Origin: Ketobacter sp. MCCC 1A13808
GTDB lineage: Bacteria; Pseudomonadota; Gammaproteobacteria; Pseudomonadales; Ketobacteraceae
Length of the DNA: 64,000 nucleotides
Assembly (NCBI RefSeq): GCF_009746715.1
Contig: NZ_VRKW01000003.1
Span: 434,001 to 498,000 of the forward strand
Direction of reading: 5' to 3'
Of this stretch, positions 50,912 to 61,115 are shown piece after piece (the stretch's first letter is position 1; each line of letters begins with the position of its first letter). A program made the position numbers and the translations under genes. Under the pieces are notes generated by a model, which saw only the letters and a program-made list of their open reading frames with translations, was not told the DNA's origin and ran no database searches.

Positions 50912-51766
50912 TTGAGCCAATCTGTTCATTTCATCTCTGGCCTGCCAAGATCAGGCTCCACTCTGTTAGCCGGCATATTACGCCAGAATCCCCGTTTCCA
51001 TGCTGCGATGTCGAGCCCGGTGGCCAATTTGATTAACGGCGCACTGGAGCAAATGGGCGCGGGCTCTGAATTTTATCCGTTTTTCACACCGGAAAAACGT
51101 CAGGCGATATGCCGTGCGTTGTTCGATACCTATTACGCCGACGCTGGCGATCGCGAGGTGGTCTTTGATACCAATCGCATCTGGACTGCGCGGCTGCACC
51201 AATTGGTGGAGTTGTTTGATGATTTCAAGGTGATTTGCTGCGTCCGCAACCCCGCCTGGATCATGGACAGTTTTGAATGCATCTACCGCAAAAATCCGTT
51301 TGATTATAGTCGCATGTACAGCCCCGCCAGTCGGCAGACGGTATACAGCCGTTGCGAGAGCATGATGAGCGGTGGTGGTGTGGTAGGCGGTGCTTGGACG
51401 GCGCTAAAAGAAGCCTTTTACGGTGACGCATCCGAACGTTTGCTTTTGGTGGACTACGACATACTTACGCGCCATCCGCAGCGCTCCCTGGAATTGCTGT
51501 ACGACTTTTTAGATGAACCGGTGTTCGATCACGATTTTGATTGTGTGGAATACGAAGAAGGGGAATTCGACAGTTTGTTGGGGGTAAAAGGTCTGCACTC
51601 GGTGAAGAAAGAAGTGCGCTTCACGCCCCGTCGCAGCATCTTACCACCGGATTTGTTTGTGAAATATCAAGAGATGGATTTTTGGCAGGACACTGTGGGC
51701 ACATCCGCCCACCTTATTGCTGCCAAACCGTCAACGTCTGCTTCAACAGGTAAAGAATCATCATGA
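50912..51766 (+). CDS. Sulfotransferase family protein
   Basis: A 284-residue protein. SGLPRSGSTLLAGIL is the 5'-phosphosulfate loop of PAPS-dependent sulfotransferases, and VICCVRNPAWIMDSFECIY the 3'-phosphate-binding region (R...S). The start is a TTG at 50912, 12 bases after AAGGA; no better ATG exists near. It overlaps the giant surface-protein gene by ATGA, so the two are coupled. It may sulfate that protein, a glycan on it, or another surface molecule; this is inference from coupling. Confidence 0.85.
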   Translation: MSQSVHFISGLPRSGSTLLAGILRQNPRFHAAMSSPVANLINGALEQMGAGSEFYPFFTPEKRQAICRALFDTYYADAGDREVVFDTNRIWTARLHQLVELFDDFKVICCVRNPAWIMDSFECIYRKNPFDYSRMYSPASRQTVYSRCESMMSGGGVVGGAWTALKEAFYGDASERLLLVDYDILTRHPQRSLELLYDFLDEPVFDHDFDCVEYEEGEFDSLLGVKGLHSVKKEVRFTPRRSILPPDLFVKYQEMDFWQDTVGTSAHLIAAKPSTSASTGKESS

Positions 51767-54700
51767 GTAAACGCATATTGGGCGGCTTGGCTCCGCTGTT
51801 GTTTCCGTTCGCCACCTATGCCGCGCCGAGTCTGTTGACGGGTGCGTATCAAGCCCGTCCGGCCGGTGCCCGGGAGCTGTCATTGCGCCACGACGCGAAG
51901 ATCGTCAGCGATGGGGTTCATGAACCGGTGTCTGTCAGTAGCGACGCAGGGCTAACCCTGGAACGCGGCCGCACGGTAGTTGAGTTGATGGTGATCGACG
52001 ATTCGGTGGCCGATAAATCGACTTTATTGCAGCACCTCAAACCCGGGGTCGCGGTGATCGAACTGGACCGTAATCAGGATGGTTTGGCGCAGTTGGCGCA
52101 GGCACTGGCCAGCTATCAGCAATTATCCGCTATTCATGTCGTATCGCACGCGCGCGATGGGATATTGTTGCTGGGTAACCAGTTATTGGACACTGCAACG
52201 GTGGAGTCCGATCCACGTTTTTTCAATGCAATCCAGTCGGCACTGAAAGCCGATGGCGATGTGCTGTTTTACGGTTGTGATTTGGCAAAGAGCGAAGTGG
52301 GTGAAGCGTGGTTGGATGTGGTGTCCCGGGGTACACAGGCCGATGTTGCGGCCTCCAATGATCTAACCGGGAATCATACCCTTGGTGGTGACTGGACATT
52401 GGAAATTGCTCGCGGTGATATTGAGGCGACGCTTCCGTTCAGTGATAAAGCGCTCAAGGATTTTCAGGGAGTCTTGGCGCCCACGGCGTACCACATGCTG
52501 GGATTCTACAACGCGAATCCAGGTTCGTATTTCCAAGTAAGTTCGATTGATTCGGCGGATGGAAAGCTTTTGCTGTCTTCTCCCAGTGGGAAAATCAGTG
52601 TTTTCGATGATGGGCAGACAGCTTACGGTATGTCGTTAGCTGTGGATGGAAGCGGCAACTACTACGGTCGGCCGTTCCAAGTGGCAGCGGATGGCTCGCT
52701 GGCGTCCACGTTCGAACTGAATTCCCTGTTGTTGTGTAATGACTCCGGAGCATTTGGCCCGTCGGCGGAATTTACAACCAACTTAACAATCAGCGGCTTT
52801 TACGCCAACAACGCCAGCGCGGGCAGTGTGAATGTCTCGGTCACGACCAAAGCCTGTGTTTACGGGGCGAACTCCAACGATGTCGATATTGTGGATGTAT
52901 CGGGTACCTTTGGCGCCGGAAAAGATCTTGTACGCTTTGTAATTAATTACAACGGAACCCCACCAAACGACAGGTATTTGGTGCTGCGCTCTCTGACGGT
53001 CGATAACTTCAAAGCACCGGATACGACAGCGCCGATCTTCGATACCACACCCACCGTTGGCAGTCTGACGGTGGCGGGTGGCACAGTATCTGCCAACCTT
53101 GATGAAGACGGTACCGTCTATTACGTGGTGGTGACCGATGGTGCGGGTGCACCCAGTGTCGCCCAAGTTAAAGCGGGCCAAGACAGCGGAGGCGGTACGG
53201 CGTTGGTCAGCGGAGATTTCACCACCAGCAGTACCACCGGTAGCGAAGCGTTCAGCGGCCTGACTCAAGGCACCGCCTACGATTTGTATGTGGTGGCGCA
53301 AGACGACGAAGGCACGCCCAATGTGCAGGGTTCCGCAACGTTGGTGAATTTTACCACCACGGCTTCCAATACCAATGGCGACCTCACCGCCTCAGGCACG
53401 GTGTCAGAACCGGTGGGCTTGAGCAGTACGATCGATACCAGCGGTGAAGCGGTAGCGGTGTTTGACTTTAATATTGTTGATGGCAGCGGCGATGGCTTGT
53501 CTTTGTTTGTGTCCGGTCTGGATCTTTCTGTCAGTGGCTCGATGAGCGCGAGCGATCGCGTGAAAATTACTTGGTTGCTAAACGGTCCAGGTGTGACCGA
53601 TGCTGTGGGTTCATTTAATGGGCCGACCACTACATTGTCCTTCAGCAGCCTGGGCATTACGGTGGCCGAAGGGGGCACCAACACTTACACGTTAAGCGCA
53701 TATTACAACGACAACACCGGCTTAACCGATGGTTCGGCGGTGGTGTTTTCCATCGACGGGGACACGGGGCTTGTTGTGGGCGGCGCTGGCACGCAAATGG
53801 GGACGACAACACCGGTCACCAACGGCTTGGGCACGACCTCTGATATTGAAGCAACGGCGTTGGTGTTTAGCACTCAGCCGGCAGGTTCGACATCGGGTTC
53901 GGCGTTAACTACACAACCCTCTGTGGCGGCCCGGGATGCATTTGGTAATACGGATACCAATTTCACCGAGGTGATTACATTAACGGAAGCAAGCAGCGGA
54001 ACCTTGAGCAATGCCTCTCAAGCGGCAACGAGCGGTGTTGCGATCTTCACGGGGCTGACCTACACAGCATCAGCCGATCAGCAAAGTTTTACCCTGACAG
54101 CCAACGACCAGGACGGCGTGGGTTCTAACTTGCCTACGGTAAATGCTAATGCCGTGACCAGCGATGTCGTGGCGACGAAATTGATTTTCAGTACACAGCC
54201 TGCACCATTGTCGGTGAACAGCGGTGTAACTACTGCACTAAGCACTGTGCCGGTGGTATCGGCAATGGATGCCGACAACATAGTGGACACCGGGTACAGC
54301 ACCGGTATTACCTTGGCAGAAGTCAATGGCGCCGGTTCAGCAACGCTATCTGCAGCAGGAGATACCGATGGCAGCATAGCCTCGGTGACCCTCACGCCAA
54401 CGTCAGGTGTGGCCACCTTTTCGACGGTTCAAATCACCTATACCGCATCGGGGAGCACGTCAGAAAACTTTAATCTGCAAGCGTCTTCCGGGGGGCTGTC
54501 TACCGCTAACAGCAGTCAGATGACTGGTGTTGTCGATAGCACACCGCCCACGGTGAGCAGCGTCAGTGTGCCAGCCAATGCCACCTATTTAACAGGCCAG
54601 AACCTGGACTTTACGGTGAACACCAGCGAGAGCGTCACGGTGAATACCGCGGGGGGCACGCCTCAATTGAGCTTAACGGTAGGCGCCACCACCCGACAGG

Positions 54701-57700
54701 CAACCTATCTTAGTGGCAGCGGCACCAACGCCTTGTTGTTCCGTTACACGGTGCAGTCCGGCGACAATGATTCCGATGGTATTGCGATCGGTACCTTGTC
54801 CGCCAATGGCGGCACCCTGCAGGATGCCGCCAGTAATAACATGACGCTCACCCTGAACAGTGTCGGCAGCACCGCCAGTGTGTTGGTGGATGCAACAGCA
54901 CCCACGGTGAGCAGCGTCAGTGTGCCCGCCAATGCCACCTATGTAACAGGCCAGAACCTGGACTTTACGGTGAATACCAGCGAGAGCGTCACGGTGAATA
55001 CCGGGGGTGGCACGCCTCAATTGAGCTTAACGGTGGGCGCCACCACCCGACAGGCAACCTATCTTAGTGGCAGCGGCACCAACGCCTTGTTGTTCCGTTA
55101 CACGGTGCAGTCCGGCGACAATGATTCCGATGGTATTGCGATCGGTACCTTGTCCGCCAATGGTGGCACGCTGCAGGATGCCGCCAGTAATAACATGACG
55201 CTCACCCTGAACAGTGTCGGCAGCACCGCCAGTGTGTTGGTGGATGCAACAGCACCCACGGTGAGCAGCGTCAGTGTGCCCGCCAATGCCACCTATTTAA
55301 CAGGCCAGAACCTGAACTTTACGGTGAACACCAGCGAGAGCGTCACGGTGAATACCGCGGGTGGCACGCCTCAATTGAGCTTAACGGTGGGCGCTACCAC
55401 CCGACAGGCAACCTATCTGAATGGCAGCGGCACCAGTGCCTTGATGTTCCGTTACACGGTGCAGGCCGGCGACAGTGATACCGACGGTATTGCGATTGGC
55501 ACCTTATCCGCCAATGGTGGCACGCTGCAGGATGCCGCCAGTAATAACATGACGCTCACCCTGAACAGTGTCGGCAGCACCGCCAGCGTGTTGGTGGATG
55601 CAACAGCACCCACGGTGAGCAGCGTCAGTGTGCCTGCCAATGCCACCTATATTGCAGGCCAGAACCTGGACTTTGTGGTGAACACCAACAAGAACGTGAC
55701 CGTGAATACCGGGGGGGGTACGCCTCAATTGAGTTTGACTGTGGGCGCCACCACCCGGCAGGCCTCCTATCTTAGTGGCAGCGGCAGCAGTGCCTTGTTG
55801 TTCCGTTACACCATCCAGGCGGGCGACAGTGATACCGACGGTATTGCGATTGGCACCTTATCCGCCAATGGCGGCACGCTGCGGGATGCCGCCAGTAATA
55901 ACATGACGCTCACCCTGAACAGCGTCGGCAGCACCGCCGGTGTATTGGTCAATAACGCCCCCACCGGCACAGCCGACAATGCAACTACTGACGAAGATAA
56001 CGCGGTAGCGATCAACGTGCTGGCTAACGATAGCGACAGTGATAACAGCCTTAACGCGGCCAGTGTGTCGATCACCAGTGCGCCCAGCCATGGCAGCACC
56101 CGGATTAACACCGGCACCGGCGTAATCACCTTTACCCCGGATGCCAACTACAACGGCAGCGACAGTTTCACTTACACGGTTGACGATGTGCTGGGTAGCA
56201 CTTCTGCCAATACCACAGTCAATGTGTCCATTAATGCGGTTAACGATGCTCCGGTGGCAGTAGCCGATGTGGTGAATACCGCAACAGGCACCGCCGTGAA
56301 TATCAGTGTTGGCGCTAACGATACCGATGTGGATACCGGCGATAGTGTTGATACCGCCACCATTAGCCTGGTGACACTACCCGTAAATGGCAGCGCCGTC
56401 GTCAGTGCAGGCCAGGTGGTTTACACGCCGGTTGCCAACTTCAGTGGCAGTGACAGCTTTACGTATCAGATTGACGATCAGAACGGTGCCACTTCCAACG
56501 TCGCGACGGTGAAGATCAATGTCAGCGGTGTTAATAGTGCACCCACGGCTGTTAATGACAGCGGCACGACCGATGAAGACACCGCGGTTAATATAAACCT
56601 GATCAACAACGACAGCGATGCAGACGGCAGCGTCGACGTTTCCAGCGTGGCCATAATAGAGCAACCCGTTAACGGATCAGTGAATGTAGACGTGAGTGGT
56701 CAGGCCACCTATACACCCGATGCGGATTACCACGGCAGTGACAGCTTCACTTATGTCGTACAGGACAACGGCGGAGCCACCTCGAATGTGGCTACCGTGA
56801 CCCTCACGGTCAACAGCATCAACGATGCACCCGCTGCTAACAGTGATACGGTTTCAATACAAGAAAGTACCCCTTATAAGATAAACGTTCTGGGTAATGA
56901 CGCCGATGTGGACGGCACAATCCAAAGCGGCACACTTCAGATTGTGAGCGCTCCTTCCAATGGTTCCGCAGCCATCAGCGGCGGCACTATCACCTATACC
57001 CCAGGGGGTAGTTTTAGTAGCGACAGCCTCACTTACCGGGTACAGGATAATGCAGGCACATGGTCCAACATCGCCACCGTGACGCTGACTTCGCAGCCGG
57101 TAAACAACGCGCCGCTGGCTAATAACGACAGCGCCACCACCACTGAAGATAGCCCGGTGATTATCAGTGTGCTGTTGAACGATGCCGATGTGGACGGAAC
57201 ACTGGACAATACCAGCATCACCATCGGCACCGCACCGGCGAGCGGCAACCTGGTTGATAATAATGATGGCACCCTGACCTATACGCCCTCGGCCAACAGC
57301 TATGGTAGCGATCACTTTACCTACAGCGTGCGGGACAACGATGCCTCCAGCTCCAACAGCGCAATGGTATCCATCAGCATAAGAGCAGTGAACGATGTGC
57401 CGACCATTAGCGGCAGTCCGGTGCTGAGTGTACTGGAAGGGCAACCTTACAGTTTCACCCCGACACTCGGGGATGAGGACAGCACCAACCTGAGCGTGAG
57501 CGCCACCAACCTGCCTGGCTGGCTGGTTCTGGATAGCGCAACCGGCGCCCTTACCGGAACGCCTCAAGTAGGCGATGCAGGTAGCTACTCTAATATTGTC
57601 CTGAGTATTACGGATGGCAGTGATAGCGCGACACTGGCGGCCTTTAACATCACGGTGGTGGGTGACAACGACACCGATGGAATCGCCAACACGGTCGATA

Positions 57701-60264
57701 CTGACGACGACAATGACGGCATGAGCGACAGTTACGAGCAAAGCAATGGTTTCAACCCATTGGATGCGAGTGATGCGGCACAGGATCGGGACGGCGACAG
57801 TGTGACAAATCTGCAGGAATCCCTGGACAACACCGATCCGGACGACGCAACTGACTATAGCGACGTTACTGCGCCAATCGTAACGGCTCCGGCGGACTTG
57901 GTGATTGACGCCACCGGCTTGTACACCCGGGTACCGCTTTACCAATTGCTGGATCTGGGCAGCACCACGACAACAGCCGATTTACAGGATGGTCTGAGTG
58001 ATCTGGTGTACGACAATGTCGATGGTGCCGGTTGCTGCAACAACCAGGTAGTCGGCATGGTGAACAGTGCTTTGTTACTGCCACCCGGCAGCAATACCGT
58101 GACCTATCGCGCAGTGGACAGTAAAGGCAATCAAGGCACAGCCACTCAGATCGTTAACGTGAGGCCACTGGTGTCGGTGAATAAAGATCAGATCAGCGCA
58201 GAAGGTGCAACCGTGCAGTTCCGCGTGATTTTGAATGGCCAATCTCCTTTCTACCCGCTAACAGTGCCCTATGTGATTGACAGCGCCAGCACCACCAATG
58301 CAGCTGATCATGACCTGGTGAACGGCTCTGTGCAATTCACTAACGGCCAAACCGTTGCCAGTGTCAGCATCGCATTGACAGCGGATGGGGTGAGTGAGGG
58401 CGATGAAACGTTGATTGTACGCCTGGACGACCGAACCAGTAATGCCCAGGATCTGGCCAATGGCTACAACCCTGTCTCGCCGGATATCTATGACATTAAC
58501 AGCGGTGCCCAGAACCGTCATCAGATCACGGTGACTGAAAATAATGTGGCACCGGACGTTTCTCTGCGACTAAGCCAGAACAGTACAAACACTGTATTGA
58601 TTACCACTACGGGGGGCGCTGTCACCGTCACGGCCACCGTGTCTGACCCCAATAGCGGCGATCAACACACTCTGGATTGGTCAGCCACGGATGCCGCTCT
58701 GGTGGAAACCGATGGTAATAACACGGATGCCAATCTGGTGTTTGATCCTGGCGAACTGGCCAGTGGAGTGTATAAAGTCCGCGTCACGGTTACCGATGAT
58801 AACGGAGCACAAGACACCGCCTCGCTGTACTTCAAGCTAGTCGATGCGCTGCCTACTCTGGGTTCAGAGGATACCGATGGCGATGGTACTGATGATGCGA
58901 CAGAAGGCACTGCCGACAGCGATGACGATGGCATACCGGACTATCTGGATAACATCAGTGCTGTCAACGTACTGCCGGAGCAGGCAGACGAAACCAGTGC
59001 TTTCCTGATGGAATGTGATCCTGATATCCGTTGCCGGGTTGGTCAGTTTGCGTTGCAGGGCGAGGGCGGCGGTGCGAGTGTGCTGCAAACAGAACTCTCG
59101 GCCCAAGGTATTGAAACCGATACGGAGTATGCTTATGGCGGTGGCATTTTCGATTTTGAAATGCACGACCTGCCATCGTTGGGCCAAAGTGTGAAGGTTG
59201 TCTTGCCGCAAACCAGCGCCATTCCGGAAAACGCAGTGTATCGCAAATTGTCGAATGGTCGCTGGCAGGACTTTGTCGACGATGCCAATAACCAAGTTCA
59301 CTCCGCACCCGGCAATCTGGGTTACTGCCCGCCACCGGGAGACGACAGCTGGCAACCTGGCCTGACTGAAGGTGACTATTGCGTGCAGTTGACCATTGAA
59401 GATGGCGGTCCTAACGACGCTGATGGCCTTGCGAATGGCAGTATCGAAGATCCCGGCGGAGTCGGCACACAGACCCTGTCTACCGACGACGGAGTGCCGA
59501 CATTCCCAACCATTACCAGCAAGGGTAAAGGCTCTGGCGGCTCAATGGGTGGCGGCCTGCTGCTGATCTTCGGTGCAACGCTGTTTTTGCGGCGGCGGAC
59601 TCGTTCCGCCCCGCATCTGGCGCTCGCGTTGCTGGCCAGCACAGGCGCCAGTTTGCTGCCTGTGCAAAACGCAGAAGCGTTTGAATGGGACGAAGCCAAA
59701 CAGCAGTTGCAGGAACACGGTTATGCCGCACTGGCGTTTTATCGCGCCAAAGGCAGCCAGGGCGAAGCGGATTTTCAACAGGGCATGGCCGCCAGCGGGG
59801 TTAATGTAACGCTAAGCAGCTATGACACTACCCGCACGGCGTATCAATTTACGCTGGGTTACGGCTATCACCCGCACTTGGCACTGGAGCTGGGTTTTCT
59901 GGATTTGGGTGATGTGCGCGTAGACATGAGTGCCACCGGCACCCCAGACAACTTAAGGGCGGGCCTGGAACAGCATTACCCTGTCAGCAGCGAAGGCTTT
60001 ACGTTGTCCAATCGTTTTCTGTGGCCGGTGCAGCAACAAACCACCCTATCGGCGGAAGTAGGCTTATATCGATGGGACGGTAAAATCGATATTTCCGGTG
60101 CCACGGTGGAACCGGACCTGGACGGCGGCACGGATTTTTTACTGGGGGTGGCGGCTCAATACAATGTAACCGATCAGTTTGCAATTAGTGCTCACATGAA
60201 ACGGATTTTCTTTGACGATCAGGATGTAGATCTGTTCGGGGTTGACGGGAAAATTCGATTTTGA
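51763..60264 (+). CDS. Giant surface protein: DUF4347, Ig/cadherin-like repeats, GlyGly-CTERM-like segment and beta-barrel
   Basis: 2833 residues. Signal peptide about 1-21; DUF4347 about 72-230 (VVSHARDGILLLGN, VLFYGCDLAKSEVG). Then come mixed beta modules, four 118-residue repeats (929-1400), and five or so cadherin-like modules of the NDAPVA...ANDSDSD / YTPDANYNGSDSFTY type (about 1397-1880). A putative-Ig module, thrombospondin-3-like Ca loops (about 1972 and 2370), a Calx-beta-like and a PKD-like module follow. A GlyGly-CTERM-like GGSMGGGLLLIFGATLF-RRR lies near 2592-2612. A second signal-peptide-like segment (to about 2637) leads to a C-terminal OmpA/OmpW-like barrel of about 195 residues ending in F. 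Probably an adhesin. Confidence 0.88.
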   Translation: MSKRILGGLAPLLFPFATYAAPSLLTGAYQARPAGARELSLRHDAKIVSDGVHEPVSVSSDAGLTLERGRTVVELMVIDDSVADKSTLLQHLKPGVAVIELDRNQDGLAQLAQALASYQQLSAIHVVSHARDGILLLGNQLLDTATVESDPRFFNAIQSALKADGDVLFYGCDLAKSEVGEAWLDVVSRGTQADVAASNDLTGNHTLGGDWTLEIARGDIEATLPFSDKALKDFQGVLAPTAYHMLGFYNANPGSYFQVSSIDSADGKLLLSSPSGKISVFDDGQTAYGMSLAVDGSGNYYGRPFQVAADGSLASTFELNSLLLCNDSGAFGPSAEFTTNLTISGFYANNASAGSVNVSVTTKACVYGANSNDVDIVDVSGTFGAGKDLVRFVINYNGTPPNDRYLVLRSLTVDNFKAPDTTAPIFDTTPTVGSLTVAGGTVSANLDEDGTVYYVVVTDGAGAPSVAQVKAGQDSGGGTALVSGDFTTSSTTGSEAFSGLTQGTAYDLYVVAQDDEGTPNVQGSATLVNFTTTASNTNGDLTASGTVSEPVGLSSTIDTSGEAVAVFDFNIVDGSGDGLSLFVSGLDLSVSGSMSASDRVKITWLLNGPGVTDAVGSFNGPTTTLSFSSLGITVAEGGTNTYTLSAYYNDNTGLTDGSAVVFSIDGDTGLVVGGAGTQMGTTTPVTNGLGTTSDIEATALVFSTQPAGSTSGSALTTQPSVAARDAFGNTDTNFTEVITLTEASSGTLSNASQAATSGVAIFTGLTYTASADQQSFTLTANDQDGVGSNLPTVNANAVTSDVVATKLIFSTQPAPLSVNSGVTTALSTVPVVSAMDADNIVDTGYSTGITLAEVNGAGSATLSAAGDTDGSIASVTLTPTSGVATFSTVQITYTASGSTSENFNLQASSGGLSTANSSQMTGVVDSTPPTVSSVSVPANATYLTGQNLDFTVNTSESVTVNTAGGTPQLSLTVGATTRQATYLSGSGTNALLFRYTVQSGDNDSDGIAIGTLSANGGTLQDAASNNMTLTLNSVGSTASVLVDATAPTVSSVSVPANATYVTGQNLDFTVNTSESVTVNTGGGTPQLSLTVGATTRQATYLSGSGTNALLFRYTVQSGDNDSDGIAIGTLSANGGTLQDAASNNMTLTLNSVGSTASVLVDATAPTVSSVSVPANATYLTGQNLNFTVNTSESVTVNTAGGTPQLSLTVGATTRQATYLNGSGTSALMFRYTVQAGDSDTDGIAIGTLSANGGTLQDAASNNMTLTLNSVGSTASVLVDATAPTVSSVSVPANATYIAGQNLDFVVNTNKNVTVNTGGGTPQLSLTVGATTRQASYLSGSGSSALLFRYTIQAGDSDTDGIAIGTLSANGGTLRDAASNNMTLTLNSVGSTAGVLVNNAPTGTADNATTDEDNAVAINVLANDSDSDNSLNAASVSITSAPSHGSTRINTGTGVITFTPDANYNGSDSFTYTVDDVLGSTSANTTVNVSINAVNDAPVAVADVVNTATGTAVNISVGANDTDVDTGDSVDTATISLVTLPVNGSAVVSAGQVVYTPVANFSGSDSFTYQIDDQNGATSNVATVKINVSGVNSAPTAVNDSGTTDEDTAVNINLINNDSDADGSVDVSSVAIIEQPVNGSVNVDVSGQATYTPDADYHGSDSFTYVVQDNGGATSNVATVTLTVNSINDAPAANSDTVSIQESTPYKINVLGNDADVDGTIQSGTLQIVSAPSNGSAAISGGTITYTPGGSFSSDSLTYRVQDNAGTWSNIATVTLTSQPVNNAPLANNDSATTTEDSPVIISVLLNDADVDGTLDNTSITIGTAPASGNLVDNNDGTLTYTPSANSYGSDHFTYSVRDNDASSSNSAMVSISIRAVNDVPTISGSPVLSVLEGQPYSFTPTLGDEDSTNLSVSATNLPGWLVLDSATGALTGTPQVGDAGSYSNIVLSITDGSDSATLAAFNITVVGDNDTDGIANTVDTDDDNDGMSDSYEQSNGFNPLDASDAAQDRDGDSVTNLQESLDNTDPDDATDYSDVTAPIVTAPADLVIDATGLYTRVPLYQLLDLGSTTTTADLQDGLSDLVYDNVDGAGCCNNQVVGMVNSALLLPPGSNTVTYRAVDSKGNQGTATQIVNVRPLVSVNKDQISAEGATVQFRVILNGQSPFYPLTVPYVIDSASTTNAADHDLVNGSVQFTNGQTVASVSIALTADGVSEGDETLIVRLDDRTSNAQDLANGYNPVSPDIYDINSGAQNRHQITVTENNVAPDVSLRLSQNSTNTVLITTTGGAVTVTATVSDPNSGDQHTLDWSATDAALVETDGNNTDANLVFDPGELASGVYKVRVTVTDDNGAQDTASLYFKLVDALPTLGSEDTDGDGTDDATEGTADSDDDGIPDYLDNISAVNVLPEQADETSAFLMECDPDIRCRVGQFALQGEGGGASVLQTELSAQGIETDTEYAYGGGIFDFEMHDLPSLGQSVKVVLPQTSAIPENAVYRKLSNGRWQDFVDDANNQVHSAPGNLGYCPPPGDDSWQPGLTEGDYCVQLTIEDGGPNDADGLANGSIEDPGGVGTQTLSTDDGVPTFPTITSKGKGSGGSMGGGLLLIFGATLFLRRRTRSAPHLALALLASTGASLLPVQNAEAFEWDEAKQQLQEHGYAALAFYRAKGSQGEADFQQGMAASGVNVTLSSYDTTRTAYQFTLGYGYHPHLALELGFLDLGDVRVDMSATGTPDNLRAGLEQHYPVSSEGFTLSNRFLWPVQQQTTLSAEVGLYRWDGKIDISGATVEPDLDGGTDFLLGVAAQYNVTDQFAISAHMKRIFFDDQDVDLFGVDGKIRF
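54547..55962 (+). repeat. Four tandem 354-bp repeats within the giant gene
   Basis: Units start at 54547, 54901, 55255 and 55609, exactly 354 bp apart (118 codons each). The first three are nearly identical at the DNA level, and the fourth has diverged more (for example NTNKNVTV for NTSESVTV). Each encodes one Ig-like module beginning PTVSSVSVPANATY. Copy number is likely to vary between strains. Confidence 0.95.
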
Positions 60265-60481
60265 GTATTAAACTATAAATCTTTTTGCCCCTGTAACCGT
60301 AATAATAAGTACGCCCATCAGCAATTCTATCGGCGACTTTGCTCTCCAACGGTTAATCTTTATGACCAATACACTCTGCAACCGGCTGCAGTACATTAAA
60401 AAACGATGCCATGTTGCCGCCAATGAAGACGTGTCCGGTGGCAGGGTGAGGCAAGCTTTGGATTTTAAAGATAGCGCGTAT

Positions 60482-60691
60482 TTAATTTTCTGGCGCTTTC
60501 TTGTGTTTGCTTTCTCTATATTTTTTTAACTCTTTTTTCAAAAAATAATTTTCACTCAACAATGAAAACATAAATATTAAAGCAAAAACATCGAATGCGT
60601 TTTGGCCAAGAAAATGCCAAAAGCACCAGGACAAGAAAGCGCATATCAGTGCAACAATGAGCAATGCTCCGCGATCTAGTAAACGTTCCAT
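60482..60691 (-). CDS. Small membrane protein
   Basis: A 69-residue protein with two hydrophobic stretches (ALLIVALICAFLSWCFWHFL and FDVFALIFMFSLL) and a lysine-rich C-terminal tail (KKELKKYRESKHKKAPEN). No family is recognised. It lies at the left end of the second cassette region, downstream of the ParD remnant on the same strand, and may be its last cassette gene, although no attC core overlaps its stop. Confidence 0.5.
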   Translation of the reverse strand: MERLLDRGALLIVALICAFLSWCFWHFLGQNAFDVFALIFMFSLLSENYFLKKELKKYRESKHKKAPEN

Positions 60692-60774
60692 ATATCAACC
60701 TATAGCTGAACGTATTTCAGGATTGGAAAGTAACACAGCTTCAATCCATATTTCATTTTCATACGTCTCAAAAA

Positions 60775-60925
60775 TCAATCCGCATTCCAGTCCTTTAGTT
60801 CGAGGCTTTTATTACCGTCTTCAATGAGGCGCTGAAGCTGCTTCAGCTTTGATTCTGCTGTTCTCTCTTGTAGTAACCGCAGTCCGTCACAGGCAGCTTT
60901 GTTGGTTGTCTTGTACGGTGCCAGC
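60775..60925 (-). pseudogene. ParD-like antitoxin, N-terminally truncated remnant
   Basis: Translated leftwards, this stretch reads APYKTTNKAACDGLRLLQER and then TAESKLKQLQRLIEDG, ending DWNAD and a TGA at 60775. It is the C-terminal two thirds of a ParD/CC2985-type antitoxin (compare the RYxxxxxxxxxGLRLLxER pattern). The ribbon strand and first helix are missing: the frame runs into the attC at 60926. No intact ParE follows; a short frame right after it (ending NPEIRSAIG) is unassigned. The 424-bp gap from 60692 to 61115 otherwise holds only the attC and nothing else recognisable. Confidence 0.6.
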
Positions 60926-61036
60926 CCATACGCCTACAACATAGACTAAATGTAGTGGAGCCAAACCGTGATAAGTTCGCGCAGCGAATCACGGGCTTGG
61001 CGAAACGAAATGTTGGTCTAATACTTGTGATTGTAA
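60926..61036 (-). repeat. attC site, about 110 bp, one core decayed
   Basis: CCATACG at the left and a decayed right core (ACTTGTGATTGTAAG) frame a palindrome with GTGTAGTGGAGC-like ATGTAGTGGAGCC, AACCGTGAT...ATCACGG and a GTTCGCGCAGCGAA tip. It is of the same class as the sites at 61596, 62433 and 26222. Confidence 0.6.
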
Positions 61037-61115
61037 GCGCACATTATGCTCTTTAAGCATAGCGAGCAAACTACCCTATAAAACTATCGATTTGAGTATG
61101 GCTGACTCAAAATAA

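Noticed and set aside
56854-57945. A 363-codon minus-strand frame opposite the giant gene
   Set aside because: It is antisense to repetitive, GC-rich coding DNA with clear domains on the plus strand, and it shows no family motif.
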